From positions 1,193,375-1,257,374 of the forward strand of contig CANLQI010000001.1 of assembly GCA_947493325.1 (NCBI GenBank): a DNA stretch of 64,000 nucleotides, in the 5' to 3' direction. The stretch is from an uncultured Sphingomonadaceae bacterium (GTDB lineage: Bacteria > Pseudomonadota > Alphaproteobacteria > Sphingomonadales > Sphingomonadaceae). The position numbers and the translations under genes were made by a program. Shown in pieces: positions 1 through 7,820 of the stretch. The notes under the pieces are model-generated. The model saw only the letters and a program-made list of their open reading frames with translations, was not told the origin of the DNA and ran no database searches. Positions within the stretch are counted from its first letter, which is position 1. The number at the start of each line of letters is the position of its first letter.

Positions 1-453
1 AGGATAACCACGTGAAATTAGAATGCCTTGCTGGCGATAGCTGGGAAAAACCATGTCTTCGCTGTCAAGCGCCATTGCTGGTGCGATTGATGTCGCTTCC
101 TCACCGCGGCACTTCATGTAAAAGCTGGTCTTACCCTGACGCTGCGCGCGGTAAAGCCGCTCATCAAATGCACGTGTAAGCGCCATATCGCGGAGCATTT
201 TCAATAATTGTTTTTCGTTAAGTTTCGGATCCCAGGGTCCGACTGCCGCGCCTTTTTCATCAAGCACCCGGACCAGATCATAGCTAAGGTCCATCATGTC
301 TTTTGGATCAGCGTTTTCATCGGGGCGCGGCTGTTTACCCGCATTTGGAACAATAATATCCGAAAAATCGACAGGATCGCCAGGGCGGGAGCGCGGTTCC
401 GGAACATGCAGCGACAAAGGCGGTAAATTGGTTTTGGCAGATTCGCCTGTCAT
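1..453 (-). CDS. bkdA1: 2-oxoisovalerate (branched-chain 2-oxoacid) dehydrogenase E1 alpha subunit, 5' part only
   Basis: The minus-strand frame from ATG at 453 stays open to the window edge, giving the first 151 residues; the rest lies outside. A ribosome binding site (AGGGAG) sits about 8 bases before the ATG. After a polar N-terminal stretch of about 50 residues comes a segment typical of thiamine-diphosphate E1 alpha chains, with MKCRGEEATSIAPAMAL followed by EDMVFPSYRQQGILISRGYP. This matches branched-chain rather than pyruvate dehydrogenase E1 alpha. The family decarboxylates the 2-oxoacids of valine, leucine and isoleucine as an alpha2beta2 component of the BCKDH complex. The E1 beta and E2 genes would be expected just beyond the left edge, but that is inference. 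thyA lies upstream on the same strand, 154 bp away. Confidence 0.85.
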   Translation of the reverse strand, partial: MTGESAKTNLPPLSLHVPEPRSRPGDPVDFSDIIVPNAGKQPRPDENADPKDMMDLSYDLVRVLDEKGAAVGPWDPKLNEKQLLKMLRDMALTRAFDERLYRAQRQGKTSFYMKCRGEEATSIAPAMALDSEDMVFPSYRQQGILISRGYP

Positions 454-607
454 ATACTCTCCCTGACCTCAATAACTATGCCATTCACATGACTATAGCC
501 GATATAATGAAACTTTTAGAATCTTTTGCAACTTATCATTAGTTACACGATATAGTTATTTTATTACAACGGCTCAGAAAGTGCAAGCCTTCCTCCGCGT
601 CAGTTAT

Positions 608-1561
608 CTACACTGCAACAGGAGCGGAAATATGCTTTTGCGGCGCATAGCCCGACACAATGAAATCTTCCATTTTATAGTCAAATATACTTACTGGTTT
701 GCGAAGTATTTCCAATTTGGGGGCGCCTTCAGGCACACGTGACAGCTGCTCCTCTACCAGATCTGCATGATTTAGATAAAGATGTACATCGCCGCCGTTC
801 CAGACCAGCTCCCCCGGTTCCAGATCGCATTGCTGTGCGATCATGCGGATAAGTAGTGCCGCCGAATAGACATTGAACGCAAATCCCAATCCCAGGTCGC
901 AGGAACGCTGGTAGAGCAAGCCTGAAAGCTTGCCGTCATTCACAAAGAACTGATACGTTTTATGGCAAGGAGGAAGCGCCATCTGATCCAATTCGGCGAC
1001 ATTCCACCCTTCGAAAATATGGCGGCGCGAGCCTGGATTGTTTTTAATCCCATCGATCAGTTCTGCGATCTGATTAATGCCTTTTTCCCGGCGCGTATAA
1101 AGCCCCTCGCCTGCGGGTTCATACACTGGCCAGTCCACCCACTGCTTGCCATATACGGGACCAAGGTCACCCCATTTTTCAGCAAAGCCGAGTTCATCGA
1201 TTATCCGCTGTTCAAAAACAACCTGCCCGATATCCTCACCAGTTTCACGGCGATAGTTATCGAGCGGCCAGTCAGTCCATATGTGTACATCCTGCTTCAC
1301 CAGCTCGCGGATGTTGGTATCACCAGTTAAAAACCAAAGCATTTCACGCGTGGCCGTTTTCCAATATACACGCTTTGTTGTAAGCAATGGAACTTGATAG
1401 TTTTCCAACGAAAAACGCATGGCGGCGCCAAATACAGCTCGTGTTCCCACTCCCGTACGATCAACTCTCTGCGCACCATATGTCCAAATATGGCGCATTA
1501 AGTCCAGATACTGTTGTTCATAATGCTGCGTTGAGTGCATAGAATCAGTATTTTCATTCAT
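608..1561 (-). CDS. thyA: Thymidylate synthase ThyA (large form)
   Basis: It methylates dUMP to dTMP using 5,10-methylenetetrahydrofolate in the cytoplasm. Family landmarks are the phosphate-binding SRRH at about 178-181, the catalytic cysteine in PPCH (Cys199), QRSCDLGLG for dUMP binding, the Asn in FAFN, and GGDVHLYLNH near the C-terminus. At 317 residues it is about 50 longer than E. coli ThyA. The extra length falls at about 95-140, the small-domain insertion known from the Lactobacillus casei type, so the enzyme looks complete. No clear Shine-Dalgarno precedes the ATG at 1561; a second ATG at 1540 is possible. The nearest gene downstream on the same strand is the dehydrogenase E1 alpha, which is unrelated. 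Confidence 0.95.
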   Translation of the reverse strand: MNENTDSMHSTQHYEQQYLDLMRHIWTYGAQRVDRTGVGTRAVFGAAMRFSLENYQVPLLTTKRVYWKTATREMLWFLTGDTNIRELVKQDVHIWTDWPLDNYRRETGEDIGQVVFEQRIIDELGFAEKWGDLGPVYGKQWVDWPVYEPAGEGLYTRREKGINQIAELIDGIKNNPGSRRHIFEGWNVAELDQMALPPCHKTYQFFVNDGKLSGLLYQRSCDLGLGFAFNVYSAALLIRMIAQQCDLEPGELVWNGGDVHLYLNHADLVEEQLSRVPEGAPKLEILRKPVSIFDYKMEDFIVSGYAPQKHISAPVAV

Positions 1562-1756
1562 GCATCAACATTAGATTCAGGAACCCGCGCCGCCAAGACT
1601 AAAGTTGAAAACAGTTTATGCTGCAGTCGTTTTATATTTACATGTGAAATTGACGAGGATTGGCTCAACCTTCTAGAGCAACGCCTTTGGGACGGAGGAC
1701 AGAAGTTCAAATTTTATCATCCCGGCCAAATGATATCTGTCGAGCTGTGCTAAATG

Positions 1757-2104
1757 TTATTCTCGCCACTCATCACCAATGCGGTTTTGCAGGCAACGGA
1801 TAAATTCTCTATTCATGCTGCGTAGTTTGGCTGCCTGTTTTCGGCGAGCGGCCCATTTATCACGCTCTCCCGGGAAGCCAAAACGACGACCGTCTGTTAA
1901 TTCATTAGCTTTGACAAGGCATTCCAATATATCAATATTCTCGTTTCCATATATACTACCCTTATTTGAGAAAAATATATGACCTTCATCTTCTAACGCG
2001 AAGAATTTACTCCGAATTTTCATACGCTCCGTTTTAAAACTCTCTTGCGAAGTGTCTTCAGGTGCGGTCAATCTCAATGCAACAGCTGCAGAAAAATTTG
2101 ACAC
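1757..2104 (-). CDS. Hypothetical protein, 115 aa, GTG start
   Basis: I do not recognise this protein. The frame begins at GTG 2104 with a purine-rich AAAGGG a few bases before it. An internal ATG at residue 28 (2023) is an alternative start. The C-terminal half is basic and probably helical (KWAARRKQAAKLRSMNREF), with no membrane segment or signal peptide. The gene sits between thyA and a tRNA-Ser gene in sequence that looks more AT-rich than its surroundings. That location would suit a small acquired gene, but no integrase or attachment repeat is visible. It may also be a poorly conserved or decayed frame; being coding at all is moderately likely. Confidence 0.45.
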   Translation of the reverse strand: MSNFSAAVALRLTAPEDTSQESFKTERMKIRSKFFALEDEGHIFFSNKGSIYGNENIDILECLVKANELTDGRRFGFPGERDKWAARRKQAAKLRSMNREFIRCLQNRIGDEWRE

Positions 2105-2244
2105 TACCCTTTGCCCTCAATTGATTAGCAAACGGTCACGATCGAAAGCCAGCAAAGCTGTCGCAAAAAAAATCGAGCCACGCCAAAAAGCTTTCAGAAA
2201 TTAATAAACTGGAAATCATACGAAATAATTTTGCTAGCACTAAA

Positions 2245-2334
2245 TGGCGGAGAGACAGGGATTCGAACCCTGGGTACTCTTGCGAGCACAACGGTTTTCG
2301 AGACCGCCCCGTTCGACCACTCCGGCATCTCTCC
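2245..2334 (-). tRNA. tRNA-Ser (anticodon CGA)
   Basis: The reverse complement folds as a class II tRNA. The 7-bp acceptor stem is GGAGAGA with TCTCTCC, followed by discriminator G and an encoded CCA. The anticodon loop is CTCGAAA (anticodon CGA), there is a long variable arm, and the T-arm contains GGTTCGAATCC. The length is 90 nt including CCA. It reads UCG serine codons. Confidence 0.97.
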
Positions 2335-2456
2335 GCAATTATCGTCATGGCCATAAGGTCGCTTTGGCCGTGTCGAAGCGGCGCATTAGCCTATCATATA
2401 TCAGTTGCCAAGAGTGAAAGCTTGCACCGTAGCGATTGCGACATTAAATTAGTTTG

Positions 2457-2837
2457 ATGGAACCCAGTAATGATAAAAAACTCACACGTGAAGACATTGC
2501 ATCCATGCCGATAGAAGCGGAAGCCCGCTTTTCCATTGGATCGGTTGTACGTCACCGCATGTTCGATTTTCGTGGGGTGATTTTCGATATCGATCCCGTG
2601 TTTGCAAATAGCGACGAATGGTATGAATCCATTCCCGAACATATCCGCCCGCACAGGAACCAGCCCTATTATCATCTTTTTGCGGAGAATGAGGATAGCA
2701 GCTATATTGCATATGTCAGCCAGCAAAACCTTTTGGATGACAGCGAAGCCGGCCCCGTTGGACACCCTGATGTGAAACTATTGTTCGAAAAATTCGATAA
2801 GGGGCACTATCATTTGCATAATGTACTGCAGCATTAA
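2457..2837 (+). CDS. hspQ: Heat shock protein HspQ (YccV/hemimethylated-DNA-binding family)
   Basis: The 126-residue product carries the HspQ core: ARFSIGSVVRHRMFDFRGV, a barrel opening, then DPVF...EWYESIPEHIRPHRNQPYYHL, followed by YIAYVSQQNLL. In enterobacteria HspQ is a heat-shock protein that acts as a specificity factor for Lon and influences DnaA levels; its role in alphaproteobacteria is less well defined. I chose ATG 2457 over the preceding in-frame TTG at 2454; neither has a strong ribosome binding site. The upstream 35 bases hold CTTG (2421) and an AT-rich hexamer 17 bases later, only a weak sigma-32-like resemblance. It is flanked by tRNA-Ser and, convergently, the ABC permease. 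Confidence 0.85.
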   Translation: MEPSNDKKLTREDIASMPIEAEARFSIGSVVRHRMFDFRGVIFDIDPVFANSDEWYESIPEHIRPHRNQPYYHLFAENEDSSYIAYVSQQNLLDDSEAGPVGHPDVKLLFEKFDKGHYHLHNVLQH

Positions 2838-2858
2838 TTTACGCAGATTTTGCGATGG

Positions 2859-3758
2859 TCAGGATTTGATTTTCCAGCCTGAGCGCAGCAGCAGATAACT
2901 CACAGCAGCCAATGCTATATTCACGCACAATATGACTATCATGCCCGTTGTCAGGTTGGAGTCCGCCTGCCCCAGAAAACCATATCTGAAACCCGAGATC
3001 ACATAGAAAAACGGGTTGAACTGACTCACAAGCTGAAAAGCGGGAGCAAGCCTGTCTATCACATAGAAGGTACCTGAAAGCAGGGCCAGTGGTGCCACGA
3101 CAAAGTTGGTTACTGCCGCGGCATGGTCAAATTTTTCTGCCCAGATCGATGTTATCAACCCCATGAAGGACAGCATAGTCGAACCCATCAGGCCAAAAAA
3201 GACAACGGCCCAGAAATGCGCGACCGACACCTGTACGCCAGGCCATAGGAACATGGCGAGCCAGACAGCACAGCCCACGCATAATGCACGGGTCACTGCG
3301 CCGGCGATTAATGCGGTCATGACCTCGATCACTGACAGCGGCGGCAATAGATAATCGACTATTGTTCCCTGGATTTTGCCAACCAGCAGCGAAAAACTGG
3401 AATTCGCAAAGGCGTTCTGCATCATGCCCATAACGATAAGGCCGGGTGCGAGAAATGACGAAAACGGAACGCCAAGCACCGTGCGACCCTCACGGCCCAG
3501 TGCCACGGTAAAAATCACAAGGAACAGCAGGGTTGTTATTGCAGGCGCCCAGACAGTCTGTAGCTGCACTTTCAAAAAGCGGCGAACTTCCTTCATATAT
3601 AGGGTTTTCAGCCCGCCCCAGTTCACATTATGTATAGCTGGCGCACCAAATTCGCGGAGCGCAGGCATGGGCTTGGAAGATGGCGGCTTGGAAGATGACC
3701 TCTCATCAATCTCTGCATGGCTGCGAGAAACTTTACCATTGGAAGGTTGAACGTTCAT
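2859..3758 (-). CDS. ABC-2 type transporter permease
   Basis: This is an integral membrane permease of the ABC-2 family (polysaccharide, lipid or drug export). About six hydrophobic segments are visible, starting with APAITTLLFLVIFTVALG. The family-typical APGLIVMGMMQNAFANSSFS is followed by IQGTIVDYLLPPLS, and further on by PLALLSGTFY. The open frame extends upstream to 3821, abutting gcrA, but the sensible start is ATG 3758 (299 aa); ATG 3668 is less likely. No ATPase gene is adjacent, so its nucleotide-binding partner must be encoded elsewhere and the substrate is unknown. It diverges from gcrA across 63 bp and converges on hspQ. Confidence 0.85.
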   Translation of the reverse strand: MNVQPSNGKVSRSHAEIDERSSSKPPSSKPMPALREFGAPAIHNVNWGGLKTLYMKEVRRFLKVQLQTVWAPAITTLLFLVIFTVALGREGRTVLGVPFSSFLAPGLIVMGMMQNAFANSSFSLLVGKIQGTIVDYLLPPLSVIEVMTALIAGAVTRALCVGCAVWLAMFLWPGVQVSVAHFWAVVFFGLMGSTMLSFMGLITSIWAEKFDHAAAVTNFVVAPLALLSGTFYVIDRLAPAFQLVSQFNPFFYVISGFRYGFLGQADSNLTTGMIVILCVNIALAAVSYLLLRSGWKIKS

Positions 3759-3821
3759 GACATTCGGCCTATTTAGGGTCGTGAAGCTTTGCAAGCAGGA
3801 TTTTGAAGGAAATATACACAA

Positions 3822-4508
3822 ATGGCGTGGACAGATGAACGCATTGACCAGTTAAAAGCGATGTGGGACGAAGGGCTGACAGCCAGCCAGATCGCAGAAA
3901 AACTGGGCGGCGTCAGCCGTAATGCCGTGATCGGCAAGGCCCACCGCCTTGGCCTGAAATCACGTCCTTCACCGGTTAAATCAGGCGGCAAAGGCAAGAA
4001 AGCCGCGCCAAAGAAAAAGGCGACTCCGAAGAAAAAAGCGGCCCCGCCCAAGGCTGCAGCCAAAGCGCCTGCGGCCAAGACACGTACTGCCAAACCGGCG
4101 GCATCTTCCAAACCCGCGACACCTGCGCCCAATGCAAGCATGCCAAACCCTGCGGCCGTCAACAAAGATATGCCGCGTATTGTATCTGTCGGTCCCGGTG
4201 GTTTCCTGCGTCAGGGACCTGGCGATCAGCAGGCACCCATTCCGCCTGCCCCGCCCCGCCGTCTTGTCCCCGCACGTCCAAGCCCCGATATTGCCGATAA
4301 AACGAGCCTGCTGGACTTGAGCGAAAAAGTTTGCCGCTGGCCTATGGGTCATCCTGGCGAACCCGATTTCCACTTTTGCGGTGCCGAGGTGAATCCCGGA
4401 TTTCCGTATTGTGTCGAACATTGCGGGCGTGCGTATCAGGCGCAGCTCCCGCGTGGTACGCGCCGCCCTCCCCCGCCTCTTCCATTTGGCGGCCCGCGCG
4501 TTCGGTAA
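3822..4508 (+). CDS. gcrA: GcrA cell-cycle regulator with histone-H1-like linker
   Basis: GcrA binds sigma-70 and DNA methylated at GANTC sites to activate cell-cycle genes, working with the methyltransferase CcrM. The N-terminal DNA-binding domain (about 1-47) is clear: MAWTDERIDQLKAMWDEG, then ASQIAEKLGG and NAVIGKAHRLGLKSRPSP. The C-terminal sigma-interacting domain (about 165-210) has CRWPMGHPGEPDFHFCG followed by FPYCVEHCGRAY. Between them lies an extended linker: residues about 52-105 are almost pure Lys/Ala/Pro/Thr repeats resembling the tail of histone H1. The 228-residue total exceeds the roughly 170 of Caulobacter GcrA. A GAAGGA ribosome binding site precedes the ATG. parE follows after 87 bp. 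Confidence 0.93.
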   Translation: MAWTDERIDQLKAMWDEGLTASQIAEKLGGVSRNAVIGKAHRLGLKSRPSPVKSGGKGKKAAPKKKATPKKKAAPPKAAAKAPAAKTRTAKPAASSKPATPAPNASMPNPAAVNKDMPRIVSVGPGGFLRQGPGDQQAPIPPAPPRRLVPARPSPDIADKTSLLDLSEKVCRWPMGHPGEPDFHFCGAEVNPGFPYCVEHCGRAYQAQLPRGTRRPPPPLPFGGPRVR

Positions 4509-4595
4509 AGCGCCCAGAAAATCTCTTATATAATCCACAGGCCATTTTCGCCACAACTCTTGCGCGCGTGACTCCGGCTATCCTATAGCTGAGCC

Positions 4596-6581
4596 ATGAG
4601 TGATGACCTGTTTGCCGGAACCGGCGATAAAACCAGTGACCAAGGATATGACGCATCGTCCATTGAGGTGCTCGAAGGACTTGAGCCGGTCAGGCGGCGT
4701 CCCGGCATGTATATTGGCGGTATCGATGACCGCGCGTTGCACCATCTGGCCGCCGAAGTACTGGACAACAGTATGGATGAAGCGGTGGCGGGGCATGCCA
4801 GCCGGATTGAAGTCACGCTGGACGCAGGAAACCGGCTAACCATTACTGACAACGGACGCGGCATTCCGGTGGACCCGCACCCCAAATATCCGGGCAAATC
4901 GGCGTTGGAAGTTATCCTCACAACGCTGCATTCGGGCGGCAAGTTTTCTGACAAGGCCTATGCGACGAGCGGCGGTCTGCATGGCGTTGGTGTCTCGGTT
5001 GTCAACGCACTTTCAAGCGAAACCATCGTCAAGGTCGCGCGCAACAAGGAATCGTTCGAACAGCATTTTTCCAAAGGCCTTGCGACCACCAAGCTCAAGA
5101 AAACCGGCGCGGCGCCAAATAAACGCGGCACAAGCATAAGTTTTGTGCCCGATACCGAAATATTTGGTGAAAAGGCAATGTTCCGGCCAAAGCGGCTATT
5201 CCAGCTCGCACGTTCCAAAGCCTATTTGTACGCGGGTGTTGAAATTCGCTGGAAATGTGACCCTTCCCTTGCCGGTGAGGATATCCCCGCCGAAGCTGTG
5301 TTTCAATTCCCGGGAGGGCTTGCCGATCACCTGAAAGAGCAGCTTGCGGGCCGTGAATGCGTCACGGCGGAGTTTTTCAAGGGCACGCAGGATTTTCCCG
5401 AAGGTATTGGCCGCGTCGAATGGGCCGTGGCATGGCCGCTGTGGAGCGAAGGCAGCTATAGCTGGTATTGCAACACCATCCCGACGCGTGATGGCGGCAC
5501 GCATGAAAACGGTATGCGCGCGGCTTTGGTGAAAGCCATGCGCGCTTTCGGAGAATTGGTCGGAACGAAAAAAGCCGCGCAATTAGTGGCCGATGATATT
5601 ATGAACGGCTGCGAATTGATGCTGTCTGTGTTTATCCGTGACCCGCAGTTCCAAAGCCAGACCAAGGACCGCCTCACTTCACCCGAGGCTGCACGTCTTG
5701 TCGAAAACGCCGTGCGCGACCATTTTGACCATTTCCTGACCGACAATATGGAACGCGGCAAGGCGCTGCTCGGTTTCATGATGGACCGGATGGAAGAGCG
5801 GCTCAAGCGCAAGGCAGAGCGGGAAATCAAGCGCAAGACTGCCACCAGTGCGCGCAAACTACGCTTGCCCGGCAAACTGACTGATTGCAGCAATGGCGGT
5901 GATGCAGAAACCGAAATCTATATTGTCGAAGGCGACAGTGCTGGCGGTAGCGCCAAACAGGCACGCGACCGCAAGACACAGGCGATTCTGCCAATCCGCG
6001 GCAAAATCTTGAACGTGGCGTCCGCGACAAAAGCAAAGATTTTTGCCAATCAGGAAATTGCCGACCTCACACAGGCACTGGGCTGCGGCACAGGCAAGGA
6101 CTGCGATCCCGCGGCGCTGCGTTATGACCGCATCATCATTATGACTGACGCGGATGTTGACGGCGCGCATATCGCCACATTGCTGATGACATTCTTTTTT
6201 CAGGAAATGTCGCAAGTCGTGCGCGAAGGACATCTTTATCTGGCACAGCCGCCCCTGTTTCGGTTGGTGAGCGGCAGCCAGAGTTTTTACGCCCGCGATG
6301 AAGCACACCGTAAAGAGATCGAAGAAACCGTTCTGAAAGGCAAGAAAGTCGAAGTCAGTCGCTTTAAGGGTTTGGGCGAGATGAACCCGAAGCAGCTTAA
6401 GGAAACGACGATGGATCCATCTACACGCTCACTGCTGCGCATCACCCTGCCCCGCGAATATGAAGACCGCGCGGGCGTAAAGGATTTGGTCGATCGTTTG
6501 ATGGGGAAGCATGCCGAACACCGTTTCCAGTTTATTCAGGACAATGCGGCGACGCTCGATGAAGAAAAAATTGATGCTTAA
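4596..6581 (+). CDS. parE: DNA topoisomerase IV subunit B (ParE)
   Basis: This is the ATPase subunit of topoisomerase IV, which unlinks replicated chromosomes together with ParC. The N-terminal GHKL ATPase shows RRRPGMYIGG, EVLDNSMDEA, DNGRGIPVDPHPKYPGKSALE and GGLHGVGVSVVNALS. The TOPRIM domain shows YIVEGDSAGGSAKQARDRKTQAILPIRGK and, later, MTDADVDGAHIATLL. The 661-residue length and the short spacing in the TOPRIM region fit ParE rather than GyrB, which is usually over 800 residues. The parC gene is not in the window. The start at 4596 lacks a strong ribosome binding site but gives a normal N-terminus. Confidence 0.95.
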   Translation: MSDDLFAGTGDKTSDQGYDASSIEVLEGLEPVRRRPGMYIGGIDDRALHHLAAEVLDNSMDEAVAGHASRIEVTLDAGNRLTITDNGRGIPVDPHPKYPGKSALEVILTTLHSGGKFSDKAYATSGGLHGVGVSVVNALSSETIVKVARNKESFEQHFSKGLATTKLKKTGAAPNKRGTSISFVPDTEIFGEKAMFRPKRLFQLARSKAYLYAGVEIRWKCDPSLAGEDIPAEAVFQFPGGLADHLKEQLAGRECVTAEFFKGTQDFPEGIGRVEWAVAWPLWSEGSYSWYCNTIPTRDGGTHENGMRAALVKAMRAFGELVGTKKAAQLVADDIMNGCELMLSVFIRDPQFQSQTKDRLTSPEAARLVENAVRDHFDHFLTDNMERGKALLGFMMDRMEERLKRKAEREIKRKTATSARKLRLPGKLTDCSNGGDAETEIYIVEGDSAGGSAKQARDRKTQAILPIRGKILNVASATKAKIFANQEIADLTQALGCGTGKDCDPAALRYDRIIIMTDADVDGAHIATLLMTFFFQEMSQVVREGHLYLAQPPLFRLVSGSQSFYARDEAHRKEIEETVLKGKKVEVSRFKGLGEMNPKQLKETTMDPSTRSLLRITLPREYEDRAGVKDLVDRLMGKHAEHRFQFIQDNAATLDEEKIDA

Positions 6582-6693
6582 CAGCCCGTTGTTCGAAATA
6601 GCCTGCTTTTTTCAATAAAATTCCGCCTTCTGTGTAAGATATCCTGCCAGCCTTCGACTAACCTAATTGAAGGCAATGAAGGGGCGGAGCCAG

Positions 6694-7215
6694 ATGGCAC
6701 ATAATACGGCAGAGCAGGACCGGCTATACAGCGAGGCCGCCGCTTCATATGGTATTATGATAGAGCGTTTGGCGCGGGGCTATGAATATGATGCGGATAA
6801 GGCCCGCGATCTGGTGCAGGAAATACATGTGGCACTATGGCGAAGTTTTGCAGGCTTTGCGGGAGAATGCGCGCTCAGCACATGGATATACCGCGTCGCG
6901 CATAATGTCGGCGCGACTTACGTGGCAAAGACAAGACGGACCAACATCCTGAACAACGTTGAGGATGCCGATATTATTGCCGATGACAGCGACCTTGAAA
7001 AAGAAGTGACTCATGAACGCGCTCTACGGAAATTGCACAACCTGATCCACCGTCTTGCCCCACAGGACCGCCAGATCATAATGCTTTATCTGGAAGATGT
7101 ATCAGCCAGGGAAATTGCCGATATTACCGGTCTGAATGCCGGAAATATATCGGTCAAGATTCATCGCATAAAGCAGCTACTCGCCAGTAACTTTGCCGAA
7201 GGAGAACCGGCATGA
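6694..7215 (+). CDS. ECF-type RNA polymerase sigma factor
   Basis: It is a small sigma-70 family factor with regions 2 and 4 only. Region 2 holds ARDLVQEIHVALWRSFAGF and ALSTWIYRVAHN. Region 4 holds LAPQDRQIIMLYLEDVSAREIADITG and NISVKIHRIKQLL, the recognition helix. Starts are possible at TTG 6667, ATG 6676 and ATG 6694; I chose 6694 (173 aa) because GGAG lies just before it. The stop codon overlaps the start of the next gene (ATGA), which implies translational coupling to the membrane protein at 7212. By analogy with other ECF operons, that partner is the likely anti-sigma factor. The ECF subgroup and target promoter were not determined. Confidence 0.9.
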   Translation: MAHNTAEQDRLYSEAAASYGIMIERLARGYEYDADKARDLVQEIHVALWRSFAGFAGECALSTWIYRVAHNVGATYVAKTRRTNILNNVEDADIIADDSDLEKEVTHERALRKLHNLIHRLAPQDRQIIMLYLEDVSAREIADITGLNAGNISVKIHRIKQLLASNFAEGEPA

Positions 7216-7790
7216 AACATGATCCCAAATCACTCTGGAACAAGCAGGAGATTATTATGTCACCACTTGCTCTGTCCGAAATCAAGAGTCAGGCATTGAA
7301 AATGCATCACAGGCTGTTATGGCGTGACCGTATTGAGTATCTGGCAGGTCTTTTTTGCATGATGCTATTTATATTTCTCGCTTTCATATCACCCGAATGG
7401 ACATTCAGGGCAGCATGTGCGCTGCTTGTCGCGGGCATCGGGTGCATATGCTATAACCTCTATCAACGCAAAAGCGAGGCGCCGGACGACAGCATCAGAT
7501 TTGCGGCAAATTCAGCAGATTTTCACCTTGACCAGCTGCGCCATCAATACGCCATGCTTTCCAGTGTGGGAAAATGGTATATCGGACCGATACTTCCCGG
7601 AATGGCAGCATTCCTGATGGCCGCCATATATGAAGCCTCCAAACAAGTAGGAACATTAAATGCGATACTTGGATCGCTGCCTGGCATCGCTGTCTCTACC
7701 CTGATACTGCTTGGCATATATTGGTTAAACATGCGGGCAGCCAAAAAGCTGAAAGAGCGTATTGAAACGCTTGAATCATACTTCGAATAA
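7212..7790 (+). CDS. Four-helix membrane protein coupled to ECF sigma factor (possible anti-sigma)
   Basis: The 192-residue protein starts within the stop codon of the sigma factor gene, a 4-bp overlap. A cytoplasmic-type N-terminus (DPKSLWNKQEIIMSPLALSEIKSQALKMHHRLLWRD) precedes two hydrophobic hairpins at about 42-83 and 123-172, four transmembrane segments in all. The C-terminus is charged and helical (AAKKLKERIETLESYFE). Proteins with the same layout, an LWxxQ opening and an MSxxEI helix, commonly follow ECF sigma genes. I do not know a tested function for them. A role as membrane anchor or inhibitor of the sigma factor is inference from coupling and topology; the classical zinc-binding anti-sigma motif is absent. 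The serine hydrolase gene follows within about 30 bp. Confidence 0.75.
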   Translation: MKHDPKSLWNKQEIIMSPLALSEIKSQALKMHHRLLWRDRIEYLAGLFCMMLFIFLAFISPEWTFRAACALLVAGIGCICYNLYQRKSEAPDDSIRFAANSADFHLDQLRHQYAMLSSVGKWYIGPILPGMAAFLMAAIYEASKQVGTLNAILGSLPGIAVSTLILLGIYWLNMRAAKKLKERIETLESYFE

Positions 7791-7820
7791 GTCCGTATAT
7801 TCAGAGCAGAGGAGGATTTG

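Noticed and set aside
1535-1753. 72-codon plus-strand frame upstream of thyA
   Set aside because: It overlaps the thyA start on the other strand, has no ribosome binding site and resembles no protein family.
2136-2354. 72-codon minus-strand frame running through tRNA-Ser
   Set aside because: It contains the whole tRNA gene, so it is not a plausible coding region.
2421-2456. Sigma-32 promoter for hspQ
   Set aside because: CTTG is present with 17-base spacing, but the following CATTAAAT is a poor -10 and the start site would fall on the start codon.
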